The notes: generated by a model from the letters alone, not told the origin. A stretch of 64,000 nt of DNA from Nonomuraea spiralis (GCF_014648435.1 NZ_BMRC01000006.1:186001-250000), one strand, 5' to 3'; positions 8,145 through 16,944 are shown, counted from the first letter of the stretch. A program made the numbers and translations.

Positions 8145-9038
8145 ATGAGAGAAATTCCTCGCGAAACTGTACAGACGTTCACTATTGGCGGAGACCTGGA
8201 GGTACGCCGCATCGGCTACGGGGCCATGCGGCTGGCCGACGCCCCCGACCCGGCGCGTTCGGCTCTGGAGGCGCCCATCTGGCGGGCCCCGGCGGACCGG
8301 GCGGGGGCCGTGGCCCTGTTGCGCAGGGCTGTCGAGGTGGGCGTGAACCTCTTCGACACCGCCGACTCCTACGCGCTCGGCGCCGGCGAGGAGCTGATCG
8401 CCGAGGCGCTGCACCCGTACGGGGACGGGGTGGCGGTGGCCACCAAGATCGGCGTGCTGCGGCCCTCGCCCGCCGAGTGGGTGCCGCTCGGCCACCCAGC
8501 CTACCTGCGCCAGCAGGCCGAGCTGAGCCTGCGGCGGCTGCGGGTGGAGCGCATCGACCTGCTGCAGCTCCACCGCCTCGACCCCGCCTACCCGCTCGCC
8601 GACCAGATCGGCGCGCTCAAGCAGCTCAGGGACGAGGGTAAGGTCCGGCACATCGGCCTGTCGGAGGTGAGCGCCGAGGAACTGCGCCAGGCGGCGGAGA
8701 TCACGCCGATCGCGGCCGTGCAGAACCTGTACAACCTGGCCGCCCGGCAGCACGAGGACGTCGTGGAGCACGCCACCACGCACGGCATCGCGTTCCTGCC
8801 GTTCTTCCCGATCGCGGCGGGCTCCCACGCCGGGCCCGGCACGCCGCTGGCGGCGGTGGCGGCCGAGATCGGCGTCACCCCGGCCCAGGCGTCGCTCGCC
8901 TGGCTGCTGCGACGCTCCCCCACCGTGATCCCGATCCCGGGCACGTCCTCGATCGGGCACCTGGAGGAGAACGTGGCCGCCCTGTCGGTCAAGCTCTCCG
9001 ACGAGCAGTACGACCGGCTCTCGGCGGCGGCCGCGTGA
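8145..9038 (+). CDS. Aldo/keto reductase
   Basis: A 297-residue NADPH-dependent oxidoreductase of the TIM-barrel AKR superfamily. Signatures include FDTADSYALGAGEELIAEAL with the catalytic Asp and Tyr, ATKIGVLRP with the Lys, LLQLHRLDP with the His, and a C-terminal IPGTSSIGHLEEN cofactor loop. I prefer ATG 8145 over GTG 8136, which would lie inside the promoter -10 region. The divergent MerR gene and the shared operator suggest induction by the MerR ligand, perhaps an electrophile or aldehyde; the substrate is not known. Confidence 0.88.
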   Translation: MREIPRETVQTFTIGGDLEVRRIGYGAMRLADAPDPARSALEAPIWRAPADRAGAVALLRRAVEVGVNLFDTADSYALGAGEELIAEALHPYGDGVAVATKIGVLRPSPAEWVPLGHPAYLRQQAELSLRRLRVERIDLLQLHRLDPAYPLADQIGALKQLRDEGKVRHIGLSEVSAEELRQAAEITPIAAVQNLYNLAARQHEDVVEHATTHGIAFLPFFPIAAGSHAGPGTPLAAVAAEIGVTPAQASLAWLLRRSPTVIPIPGTSSIGHLEENVAALSVKLSDEQYDRLSAAAA

Positions 9039-9066
9039 GGCCGGGTGTACCGCCGACGCCGACGGC

Positions 9067-9093
9067 GCGGCCCGTCATCTGGTGACGGGCCGC
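9067..9093. terminator. Bidirectional hairpin
   Basis: GCGGCCCGTCA (9067-9077) pairs perfectly with TGACGGGCCGC (9083-9093). It lies between the reductase and the convergent deoR-type gene and includes the stop codon of the latter. Confidence 0.65.
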
Positions 9094-9857
9094 GTGTCCG
9101 CCAGGACGAGCCGGCCCGCACGCTCCGACAGCGCGTCCCTGGCCGGCCCCGGCAGGCCGGTGTCGGAGATGACCACGTCGGCCTCGCCGAGTTCGGCGAT
9201 CGTGCTGATGCCCACCGTGCCCCACTTGGTGTGGTCGGCCAGGACCACCAGCCGGGAGGCCGCCTCGACCAGGGCCCGGTCGGTCTCGGCCTCCATCATG
9301 TTCGGGGTGGTGAAGCCCGCCCGGACGGTCATGCCGTGCACGCCCAGGAAGAGCAGGTCCACGTTGAGCTGCCGGATCGCGGCCACGGCGACCGGGCCGA
9401 CGAGCGCGTCCGAGGGGGTGCGTACGCCGCCGGTGAGCACGACCGTCTGGTCGGGCCGGCCGGTGTGCTGGAAGACGTCGGCGATCCGGACGGAGTTCGT
9501 CACGATGGTCAGGCCGACGACCGAGCCCAGGTGGTGGGCGAGCGTCCAGGTGGTGGTGCCGGCCGACAGGGCCACGGCCGTCCCCGGGCGTACCAGTGTG
9601 GCCGCGTGGCCGGCGATGGCCCGCTTCTCCTCCTCCTGCTGGACGGACTTCGCGGCGAAGCCGGGCTCGTTCGTGGAGCCGATGGTGGTGGCGCCGCCGT
9701 GCACCTTGGCCAGCAGGCCCCGGTCGGCCAGCGTCTCCAGGTCGCGCCGGATCGTGATGTCGGAGACGCCGAACGTGCGCACCAGGTCCACGACCCGGAC
9801 GCCGCCGTTCTGCCGGACGAGGTCCAGAATCGCCTGCTGACGCTGTGGGGCGAGCAT
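9075..9857 (-). CDS. DeoR-family sugar-responsive repressor
   Basis: A 260-residue repressor. The N-terminal winged helix (QQAILDLVRQNGGVRVVDLV, then DITIRRDLETL) is followed by the sugar-phosphate-sensing domain with VHGGA and LSAGTTTWTLA, LTIVTNSV and FLGVHGM, where the phosphosugar-binding loops lie. ATG 9857 gives the usual family length; upstream in-frame starts would give an abnormal extension. It is divergent from a carbohydrate ABC importer and probably represses it until a phosphosugar made from the imported sugar binds. Confidence 0.88.
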   Translation of the reverse strand: MLAPQRQQAILDLVRQNGGVRVVDLVRTFGVSDITIRRDLETLADRGLLAKVHGGATTIGSTNEPGFAAKSVQQEEEKRAIAGHAATLVRPGTAVALSAGTTTWTLAHHLGSVVGLTIVTNSVRIADVFQHTGRPDQTVVLTGGVRTPSDALVGPVAVAAIRQLNVDLLFLGVHGMTVRAGFTTPNMMEAETDRALVEAASRLVVLADHTKWGTVGISTIAELGEADVVISDTGLPGPARDALSERAGRLVLADTRPVTR

Positions 9858-9955
9858 CGCATCACCAGATCCCAACAGGTTCCGACACCATCCCGTTCGC
9901 ATCATGACATGGCACCGACCCGGTGAATGCGTCGAAACCGTCATGAAAACGTGCG

Positions 9956-10002
9956 TTGACAGTCGTAGATGTTCGTCTTTCGATGAATGGGTGTGAGCGA
10001 AC
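9956..10002 (+). promoter_or_regulatory. Promoter/operator region of the ABC importer
   Basis: A consensus -35 TTGACA lies at 9956-9961. Downstream, GTTCG (9971-9975) and CGAAC (9998-10002) form an inverted pair flanking the expected -10 and start site. DeoR sites often contain such TTCG/CGAA words, so this is a candidate operator; the -10 itself is poorly defined. Confidence 0.4.
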
Positions 10003-10040
10003 TCGGGGGAATCTGAAGGGTCCGGCAAGGAGGAACCATC

Positions 10041-11324
10041 ATGGACCAACGCATGCCGATCTCCCGCCGCCATCTACTTCTCGGAGCCGCCGCGTTCGGC
10101 GTGCCCGCCGTTCTCGTCGGCTGCGGGTCCGACAGCACCTCCACCGCGCCCGGCAGGTCCTCGAACGGCCTGGGCACGGTCACGATCGGATCCAACGCCT
10201 CGGACGAGATCCCCAAGAAGTCCCTGGAGACCGTGCTCAAGGGCTTCACCCAGGCCACCACGAAGATCAACACGGTGGACCACAACACGTTCCAGGAGAA
10301 CATCAACCGCTATCTCAAGGGCACGCCCGACGACGTGTTCACCTGGTTCGCCGGATACCGGATGCAGTTCTTCGCCGAGCAGGGGCTCGCGACCGACATC
10401 TCCGACGTGTGGCAGGAGATCGGGGGCGACTACACGCAGGCGTTCAAGGACCAGTCGACCGGCGTCGACGGCAAGCAGTACTTCGTGCCGTTCACCTACT
10501 ACCCGTGGGCGGTCTTCTACCGCAAGAGCGTGTGGCAGTCCAAGGGGTACGAGCCCCCCAAGACCCTGGACGAGCTCACCGCGCTGGCCAGGAAGATGAA
10601 GGCCGACGGGCTGATCCCGTTCGCGTTCGCCGACAAGGACGGCTGGCCGGCGATGGGCACGTTCGACATCCTGAACATGCGTACGAACGGCTACGACTTC
10701 CACATCTCGCTCATGGCGGGCAAGGAGTCGTGGACCGACCCCCGGGTCAAGCAGGTGTTCGACACCTGGCGGGGGCTGATGGAGTACCACCAGCCGGCCG
10801 CGCTCGGGCGTACGTGGCAGGAGGCCGGGCAGTCGCTCGCGCAGAAGAAGACCGGCATGATGCTGCTCGGCATGTTCGTCGCCCAGCAGTTCCCCGAGGC
10901 CGACCGCGACGACATCGACTTCTTCACCTTCCCCGAGATCAACCCCGCCTACGGCACCGACTCGATCGACGCCCCCATCGACGGCTACATGATCTCGGCC
11001 AAGGCCAGGAACGTGGACGGCGCCAAGGCGCTGCTCAAGCACCTGGCCAAGGGCTCCTCCCAGAACGAGGCCACCAAGCTCGACCCCGGCACGCTCGCGG
11101 CCAGCTCCAAGGCCGACACCGGCGGCTACAGCGCCCTGCAGAAGCGCGGCGCCGAGCTGGTCTCCCAGGCCACCCACCTGGCCCAGTTCCTCGACCGCGA
11201 CACCCGCCCCGACTTCGCCTCCACCGTGATGATCCCGTCCCTGCAGTCGTTCGTCGGCAAGCCGGACGAGATCGACTCCCTGCTGGTGAGCATCGAGAAG
11301 CAGAAGGCCAACATCTTCCGCTGA
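10041..11324 (+). CDS. Carbohydrate ABC transporter substrate-binding lipoprotein
   Basis: A 427-residue extracellular binding protein. The signal peptide has twin arginines (RR at 9-10) and a lipobox LVGC with Cys28, so it is probably exported through Tat and lipid-anchored. The mature part is the type I solute-binding fold used for sugars (VPFTYYPWAVFYRKSVWQ, PKTLDELTALARKMKADG). ATG 10041 follows AAGGAGGAA. It heads a three-gene importer operon and its stop touches the first permease start (TGATG). The sugar is unknown. Confidence 0.9.
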   Translation: MDQRMPISRRHLLLGAAAFGVPAVLVGCGSDSTSTAPGRSSNGLGTVTIGSNASDEIPKKSLETVLKGFTQATTKINTVDHNTFQENINRYLKGTPDDVFTWFAGYRMQFFAEQGLATDISDVWQEIGGDYTQAFKDQSTGVDGKQYFVPFTYYPWAVFYRKSVWQSKGYEPPKTLDELTALARKMKADGLIPFAFADKDGWPAMGTFDILNMRTNGYDFHISLMAGKESWTDPRVKQVFDTWRGLMEYHQPAALGRTWQEAGQSLAQKKTGMMLLGMFVAQQFPEADRDDIDFFTFPEINPAYGTDSIDAPIDGYMISAKARNVDGAKALLKHLAKGSSQNEATKLDPGTLAASSKADTGGYSALQKRGAELVSQATHLAQFLDRDTRPDFASTVMIPSLQSFVGKPDEIDSLLVSIEKQKANIFR

Positions 11325-12196
11325 TGACCGTCAAAACCCGTCGCTACTCCGCCCGCGACGTGACCATCCTGGTCATCGGGCTGGGGATGGCCGTCATCGT
11401 CAACGTGGGTCTCATCTGGGGGCCCACGCTGGCCTCCGCCGCGCTGTCCGGCACCGACTGGAACGGCATCGGGCCGATCGAGTGGGTGGGCGGGCGCAAC
11501 TACCACGACCTGGCCACCGAGTATCCGCCGTTCTGGTCGGCCGTCCGCAACAACGTGTTGTGGCTGGGCTTCCTGGGGCTGGTCGCCACGCCGTTCGGGC
11601 TGTTCTGCGCGGTGCTGCTGGACCGGCGGCTGCGCCTGTCGCGGGTCTACCAGAGCGCCCTGTACCTGCCCGTCGTGTTGTCGCTGGCCGTGGTCGGCTT
11701 CATCGCCCAGCTCGTCTACTCCTCCGACTACGGCGTGCTGAACGCGGTGACCGGGCTGACCGTGGACTGGCTGGGCGACCGGTCGATCAACATCTGGGTC
11801 GTGATGGTCGCGGCCGGCTGGCGGCACGTCGGCTACGTCATGATCATCTACCTGGCCGGGCTGAAGGCCGTGGACCCGGCGCTGAAGGAGGCCGCCGCCA
11901 TCGACGGGGCCAACGAGTCGCAGACGTTCTTCCGCGTGGTGTTCCCGACGCTGCGGCCGGTCAACGTGATCGTGCTGGTCATCACCGTGATCGAGGCGCT
12001 GCGCGCGTTCGACATCGTCTACGCCATCAACAAGGGCAGGAACGGCCTGGAACTGCTGTCGGTGCTGGTCACCGAGAACATCGTGGGCGAGGCCAGCCGC
12101 ATCGGCTTCGGCTCGGCCATCGCCGTGATCCTGCTGGTGATCTCGCTCGGGTTCATCGTCACGTACCTGTCGCAGCTGTTCAAGGAGGAGCGATGA
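11324..12196 (+). CDS. Sugar ABC transporter permease (MalF-like)
   Basis: A 290-residue inner-membrane permease with about six hydrophobic segments. The EAA loop, which docks the ATPase, reads EAAAIDGANESQTFFRVVFP in the cytoplasmic loop near residue 190. It shares one base with the binding-protein stop and overlaps the next permease by ATGA, so the subunits are translationally coupled. MalF-type partners pair with MalG-type ones, which is what follows. No ATPase gene is in the operon. Confidence 0.9.
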   Translation: MTVKTRRYSARDVTILVIGLGMAVIVNVGLIWGPTLASAALSGTDWNGIGPIEWVGGRNYHDLATEYPPFWSAVRNNVLWLGFLGLVATPFGLFCAVLLDRRLRLSRVYQSALYLPVVLSLAVVGFIAQLVYSSDYGVLNAVTGLTVDWLGDRSINIWVVMVAAGWRHVGYVMIIYLAGLKAVDPALKEAAAIDGANESQTFFRVVFPTLRPVNVIVLVITVIEALRAFDIVYAINKGRNGLELLSVLVTENIVGEASRIGFGSAIAVILLVISLGFIVTYLSQLFKEER

Positions 12197-13110
12197 CGCT
12201 CACCGCGCCCGCCCCCGCTCCCCCGGCCCAGGACCGGCGGGCGCCCGCGCGCCGGCCCGTCCGGCCGCTGCGGATCCTGCTGCACGCCTTCCTGGCGCTG
12301 GTCGCGCTGGGCTGGCTCCTCCCGCTGGCCCTGTCGGTCTACGCCTCGCTGCGGCCGTACGAGGAGACGGCGAGGCTCGGCTACTTCTCGCTGCCCGAGC
12401 ACCTCACGTTCGACTACTACGCCAAGGCGTGGGGCCAGGCCGAACTGCCGCACTACTACCTGAACACGCTGATCATCGTCGTCCCGGGCGTGCTGGTCAC
12501 GCTGTTCCTGGCCTCGTTCACGGCGTTCGCCATCGCGCGGCTGCGCATCCCCGGGCGCAAGGTGCTGCTGATCGTGTTCACCGCCGGGAACCTGCTGCCG
12601 CCGCAGGTGCTCATCACCCCGCTCTACACCCTGTACACGCTGGTCCCGCTGCCCGCCTGGTTGTCGGACTCCCAGTCGCTCTACGACTCCTACCTCGGGC
12701 TGATCCTCATCCACGTGGCGTTCCAGTTCGGCTTCTGCGTCTTCGTGATGGCGAACTTCATGCGCACGATCCCGGAGGAGATCACCGAGGCGGCGCTCGT
12801 GGACGGGGCGAGCGTGTGGAAACGCTACTGGCGGCTCACGCTGCCGTTGTGCCGGCCGGTGCTGGCGGCGCTGTCCACCCTGCAGTTCACCTGGATGTAC
12901 AACGACTTCCTGTGGGCGCTGGTGCTGATGTCCTCGGGCGACAAGCTGCCGGTGACCTCCGCGCTGAACAACCTGCGCGGCCAGTTCTTCACCGACTACA
13001 ACCTGCTGGCGGCCGGGTCCGTGCTGGTGGCGCTGCCCACGCTGATCGTCTTCCAGCTCCTGCACAAGCAGTTCGTCGCCGGGCTCACGCTGGGGTCCAC
13101 CAAAGGTTAG
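12193..13110 (+). CDS. Sugar ABC transporter permease (MalG-like)
   Basis: A 305-residue permease, second membrane subunit of the importer. After a proline-rich cytoplasmic start come six hydrophobic segments, with the docking loop EAALVDGASVWKRYWRLTLP around residue 200. ATG 12193 overlaps the MalF-like stop. It ends the operon, and the next gene is convergent. The missing ATPase is presumably a shared MsiK-like protein encoded elsewhere, as is usual for actinomycete sugar importers. Confidence 0.9.
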   Translation: MTLTAPAPAPPAQDRRAPARRPVRPLRILLHAFLALVALGWLLPLALSVYASLRPYEETARLGYFSLPEHLTFDYYAKAWGQAELPHYYLNTLIIVVPGVLVTLFLASFTAFAIARLRIPGRKVLLIVFTAGNLLPPQVLITPLYTLYTLVPLPAWLSDSQSLYDSYLGLILIHVAFQFGFCVFVMANFMRTIPEEITEAALVDGASVWKRYWRLTLPLCRPVLAALSTLQFTWMYNDFLWALVLMSSGDKLPVTSALNNLRGQFFTDYNLLAAGSVLVALPTLIVFQLLHKQFVAGLTLGSTKG

Positions 13111-13119
13111 GAGGAGGGC

Positions 13120-14205
13120 TCAGAGGAGGGCGTGGAAGCGGGCGGCGGCCTGGTCCCACGTCCACTCGCGGGTGATCCAGTCGCGGCCGCACGTGCCCAT
13201 CTTGCGGGCGCGTCCGGGGTCGCCGAGCAGGTCGACGAGTGCCTGCGCCACGTCCGCGACGTCCTCGCCGTCCACGACGAGCCCGGTCTCCCCCGGCCGT
13301 ACGGCGTCCGGCGCGCCGCCGGAGTTGCCCGCGACCACCGGCAGGCCGGTCGCCGACGCCTCCAGGAACACGATCCCGAGGCCCTCCACGTCCACGCCGT
13401 TCCAGCGGGTACGGCAGGGCATCGCGAAGACGTCGGCCGCCGCGTAGTAACCGGGCAGGCTCGCGGCGGGGACCGTGCCGGTGAACCTGATGGACTCGTG
13501 CCCGCCCGCCAAGCGCTCCAGCCGCGCCCGGTACGGCCCGCCGCCGACGAGCAGCAGCACCGCGCCCGGCACCGCGCGCAGCACCCGGGGCCAGGCCCTG
13601 ATGAGCTGGTCCTGGCCCTTGCGCGGGACCAGCCTGGACACGCAGGCCACCACCGGCCGGCCGTCGAGGCCGAGCGCCGCCTTGGCCGCGTCCGGGTGGA
13701 ACTGGCCGGTGTCCACGCCGGGCGCGAGCCGTACGAGCTTGTGCGGGGGGATCGCCGCCGCCAGGCGCTCGCGCGTGTAGTCGCCCAGGTAGGTCACCAC
13801 GTCGGCGTGCGCGCCGATCCGGCGCAGCACCGAGCGGAAGCCGGGCGCGCCCGCCCACGACGCCTCGTGGCCGTGGGTGAGCATCACCACGCGCCGCGCG
13901 CCCGCCGCCCGCAGGCGGGGGGCGAGCAGGCCGAGCGGCGCGGCCGCGCCGAAGACCACGGTCGTGGCGCGGTGCTCGGCCACCAGCCCGGCCGTCGCGC
14001 GCGCGACGGCCGGGGTGGGCAACATCAGCCGCGTCGGGTGCCGCACGACCCGGTACGGCTGACGCCGGTCGAACTCCTCGCAGCCCGGCCAGGTGGGGGC
14101 GTAGACGGCCACACCCGGCGTGCGGAGCGCGAGTCCGTGCACGAACGACTGGATGCCGCCCGGTCTGGGCGGGAAGTCGTTCGTCACGATGACCACGTCG
14201 GTCAC
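13120..14205 (-). CDS. pimB: GDP-mannose-dependent phosphatidylinositol-mannoside mannosyltransferase (PimB-like)
   Basis: A 361-residue GT4 (GT-B fold) glycosyltransferase. VIVTNDFPPRPGGIQSFV is the characteristic PimB N-terminus; the acceptor-side domain ends near 170 and the GDP-mannose domain has SRLVPRKGQDQLIRAWP and the EX7E-type block EGLGIVFLEASATGLPV. It should add the second mannose to phosphatidyl-myo-inositol monomannoside at the cytoplasmic membrane face. GTG 14205 overlaps the M48 protease stop as GTGA. Other GT4 enzymes look similar; the N-terminal motif makes PimB the best call. Confidence 0.82.
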   Translation of the reverse strand: MTDVVIVTNDFPPRPGGIQSFVHGLALRTPGVAVYAPTWPGCEEFDRRQPYRVVRHPTRLMLPTPAVARATAGLVAEHRATTVVFGAAAPLGLLAPRLRAAGARRVVMLTHGHEASWAGAPGFRSVLRRIGAHADVVTYLGDYTRERLAAAIPPHKLVRLAPGVDTGQFHPDAAKAALGLDGRPVVACVSRLVPRKGQDQLIRAWPRVLRAVPGAVLLLVGGGPYRARLERLAGGHESIRFTGTVPAASLPGYYAAADVFAMPCRTRWNGVDVEGLGIVFLEASATGLPVVAGNSGGAPDAVRPGETGLVVDGEDVADVAQALVDLLGDPGRARKMGTCGRDWITREWTWDQAAARFHALL

Positions 14206-15968
14206 GGCTCGGGGACGCCGTTCAGTCTCGCCCACGAGCGGGCCATGGCGATGCGCTCGGGGCTGGATGGATGGGAGGCATAGAGCACATATTCCACCGC
14301 ATCCGGCGACAAGTCGGAAATGTTGGTTATCGCCAGGCGCTTCTGCATCGCGACGAACGTGGCCGGATCCCTGGTCAGGTCGAGGGCGTGCACGTCGGCC
14401 CGCGCCTCCACGTGGCGCGTGATCAGGTTCTGGGCCGGGTCGGAGACCAGCGAGGCCAGGGTCATCACGCCCATGAGCACGCCGACCGCGCGCGGGTCGG
14501 CCACCGACGCGATCCCCGTACGCCGCCGCAGCGGGCCGACCAGCAGGAACAGGCCGATCGCCCCGAACCCGGCCAGCAGGCCGCCGAGCAGCGTGCCGTC
14601 GAGCACGTCGGCGTGCTTGGCGTGGCCCAGCTCGTGCGCCACCACCAGCTCGACCTCCGACTCCGGCGCCTTGAGCAGCGTGTCGTAGACGACGATGCGG
14701 CGCGTGGCGCCGAAGCCCGACACGTACGCGTTGAGCGCCGTGGTACGCCGCGAGGCGTCGGCGACCAGCACGTCCTCGACCGGGACGCCGTCCCGTTCGG
14801 CCATGGCCAGCAGCTCCGTCCGGAGCGTGCCCTGCGGCATGGAGGTGAAGTCGTTGAACAGCGGCTCGAACACCACCGGGTAGACGTACGACACGCCCAC
14901 GGTGAGCGCGAACGCGCCCACGGCGGCCGGGATCCACCAGCGCCGCACCTTGCGCGCCAGCGCCACGAGGGCGAGCAACATGATCGCCAGCAGCACCACG
15001 CTGACGCCGGTGTTCTTGAGCCGGTCGGCGGTCCAGCCGGCCCAGTCCTGGGTGGACAGGCCGTAGTCGCGCATGATCGTCTCGAACCACATGCCGAGCG
15101 GCCACCTGAGCGCTTCGGTGATCGCGGTGAGCACCACCACGCCGAGCACCACCCGCAGCCACCACGGGCCCCTCAGCACGCCCAGCACCTTCGCCGCGAA
15201 CGGCGTCAGCACCAGCAGCCCGGCGAACAGGACCGTGAGGCCGAGCGAGAGGTAGCCAGGCAGGCTGGTGGCCGCGTCGAACGCCTGCGACCTGGCGATC
15301 TGGGCGGCGCTGAAGTCGCGGGCGGGGTCGGGGGTCACGGCGGGCGCGCCGGCGGCCAGGACCCGCCAGGGGGTGGTGAACGCGGCCACGGCCAGGATCA
15401 CGCCGCCGACCAGAGCCAGGGCGGCGCCGGCCGCCCGCCTGGAGCGGGACTCGGCGCGCCGGCGCTCACGCTCCACCAGATGCTCCGCCGCCCCCACCAA
15501 CTTCCCGTCCCCACCCGGCCCCTCAGCGTCCTTCCCTGAGGTGTCCTTCCCTGAGGCGCCCTTTTCCGGGGCGTCCTTTCCTGGGGTGGCCGCCGCGTGG
15601 GGGCGGTCGTCGGGGGTGGGGGGCGGGAGATGGCGCGGGTCCTCGGTGTCCGGGTCGGCGTCCGCGTCGGTGTCCGGGGCCGCGGCCGGGTGGGTGTCGG
15701 GGTCCTCCGCGTCGTCGGGGTGGCCGGACGGCTCCCCAGAGCCGGAACTTGCCGAGCCCACCGAGCCCACCGAGGCCGCTGGGGCCGTGGGGTCGTTTAC
15801 GGGGGTTGGGGGGTCGGTGGGGTTGTTGTCGCTGGCGCTGCCGTCGTCGTCTCTGATGGCCACGCCTCCACCGTGCCCCGCCTCGACCGCCGTACCGGGC
15901 TCGTCGGCCACTCTGGCGACCGCCGCGGGCTCGTCCGCCTCCCTGGGCGGGTCGTTCCCCTCGCTCAT
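14202..15968 (-). CDS. M48 (Ste24-like) membrane zinc metallopeptidase with long disordered acidic N-terminus
   Basis: A 588-residue protease. Residues 1-165 are low-complexity and rich in Asp, Pro, Ala and Gly, with short repeats near 129-148. The first of several membrane helices starts near residue 185. The zinc motif HELGH is followed by the third-ligand region EARADVHALDL, as in CaaX-protease-1-like enzymes. A cleavage role on membrane or lipidated proteins is possible, but bacteria lack farnesylation, so the substrate is unknown. Start ATG 15968 has GGGGAGG about 6 bases upstream. It is co-transcribed with pimB. Confidence 0.85.
   Translation of the reverse strand: MSEGNDPPREADEPAAVARVADEPGTAVEAGHGGGVAIRDDDGSASDNNPTDPPTPVNDPTAPAASVGSVGSASSGSGEPSGHPDDAEDPDTHPAAAPDTDADADPDTEDPRHLPPPTPDDRPHAAATPGKDAPEKGASGKDTSGKDAEGPGGDGKLVGAAEHLVERERRRAESRSRRAAGAALALVGGVILAVAAFTTPWRVLAAGAPAVTPDPARDFSAAQIARSQAFDAATSLPGYLSLGLTVLFAGLLVLTPFAAKVLGVLRGPWWLRVVLGVVVLTAITEALRWPLGMWFETIMRDYGLSTQDWAGWTADRLKNTGVSVVLLAIMLLALVALARKVRRWWIPAAVGAFALTVGVSYVYPVVFEPLFNDFTSMPQGTLRTELLAMAERDGVPVEDVLVADASRRTTALNAYVSGFGATRRIVVYDTLLKAPESEVELVVAHELGHAKHADVLDGTLLGGLLAGFGAIGLFLLVGPLRRRTGIASVADPRAVGVLMGVMTLASLVSDPAQNLITRHVEARADVHALDLTRDPATFVAMQKRLAITNISDLSPDAVEYVLYASHPSSPERIAMARSWARLNGVPEP
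15526..15585 (-). repeat. Four 15-bp tandem units in the M48 gene
   Basis: Units 15526-15540, 15541-15555, 15556-15570 and 15571-15585 are variants of gcgtccttccctgag. On the coding strand they give degenerate pentapeptides (PGKDA, PEKGA, SGKDT, SGKDA). Confidence 0.75.
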
Positions 15969-15979
15969 CTGCCTCCCCT

Positions 15980-16810
15980 TCACGCGAGCTGCTCTCGTAC
16001 GTACTCGCGCCACCGTGCCGCCAGTGTCCCGGCGGTGAGCCCCACGGAGGCGAGCGCCTGATCGACGCCGGCCACGCGGGCATCACGGTAGAGCCGTACC
16101 AGGGTCCCGTCACCGAACCGGTCCGCGAGGAATCGACACGCCAGCCACGCCTCCTGGTACGCCCGCGCGAGCCGTCCGGGATCCGCGGCGGTCGGAGCGA
16201 AAGCCGCAGGTCCGGGCAACTCGCTCGGCAGTCGTCCGGCCCGCACCTCGGCGGCCAGTTCGGCGGCGGCCGTCCCGACGGGGAGCCCGGCGTCGCGGTA
16301 GGCCACGTAGTCGGCGAAGCCCTCGTAGAGCCAGACGGGCAGGCGGTCGGTGCCCGCGGCGACGTGGGTGAGCTCGTGGGTGAGCACGACGTCGCGTCCG
16401 GTGGGGGTGAGCCGCGCGAAGGAGCCGGGCACGACGATCACCCGGCCGCCGTCGGCGACCGCGGCCAGCCCGTCGAGCCGTCCCGTGCCGGCCAGCCCGG
16501 CCGCCTCGGCGTCGGAGTCCGGTACGACGACCAGGGGGCGTACCGGCCGGCCGAGCACCGCCGAGACCCGGCGACCTGCGAGGTCGGCACGGCGGGCCAG
16601 GTCGGCGAGCAGTCCGGGCGCGGCGTGATGCCCGACGACCACGGAACGCCCGGCTCGGGCCACCTGACCTCCCTCGCCCCACAACCCGCGCGCCCCGGCG
16701 GGCAGGACGGCGGCGTACGGCACGTCGGCGGCCGTCAGCAGCGCCGCCAGCAACAGGACGGGCAGGAGCAGCCGCGCGCCGCGAGGGGACGGACGCACCT
16801 GCGAGGACAC
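15980..16810 (-). CDS. Secreted gluzincin-type metallopeptidase
   Basis: A 276-residue protein with an N-terminal hydrophobic signal or anchor (about residues 13-33). The zinc motif HELTH is followed 20-odd residues later by the YEGFADYVAY block, whose Glu is the expected third ligand, as in the MA clan. The C-terminal part (ARAYQEAWLACRFLADRFG) is the helical region of this family. It acts outside the membrane if the signal is cleaved. It precedes the M48 gene by 11 bases and is likely in its operon. TAGCAT lies six bases before GTG 16810, so the operon appears leaderless. Confidence 0.75.
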   Translation of the reverse strand: MSSQVRPSPRGARLLLPVLLLAALLTAADVPYAAVLPAGARGLWGEGGQVARAGRSVVVGHHAAPGLLADLARRADLAGRRVSAVLGRPVRPLVVVPDSDAEAAGLAGTGRLDGLAAVADGGRVIVVPGSFARLTPTGRDVVLTHELTHVAAGTDRLPVWLYEGFADYVAYRDAGLPVGTAAAELAAEVRAGRLPSELPGPAAFAPTAADPGRLARAYQEAWLACRFLADRFGDGTLVRLYRDARVAGVDQALASVGLTAGTLAARWREYVREQLA

Positions 16811-16816
16811 GGCCCG

Positions 16817-16822
16817 ATGCTA
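16817..16822 (-). promoter_or_regulatory. -10 hexamer TAGCAT for the metallopeptidase-pimB operon
   Basis: TAGCAT, read leftward, ends six bases before GTG 16810. Confidence 0.5.
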
Positions 16823-16899
16823 GCCGCCCCCACCGACCGCACGCCCCGGCCTTCGCGGGACGCCGGGCACACGAGTCCTCCAGGAGGCCGGACACGCGA

Positions 16900-16941
16900 C
16901 AGGCCCCCGCCCGGACCGGGGAGGGTCCGGGCAGGGGCCTG
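16900..16941 (-). terminator. Long GC-rich hairpin after the NlpC/P60 gene
   Basis: An 18-bp stem with one mismatch joins 16900-16917 to 16924-16941 around a 6-base loop. It lies three bases downstream of the leftward peptidase stop. Confidence 0.7.
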
Positions 16942-16944
16942 TGG

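Noticed and set aside
15597..16061. 154-codon Gly/Val/Arg-rich frame on the + strand
   Set aside because: Antisense to the low-complexity N-terminus of the M48 protease, whose repeats create the apparent pattern.
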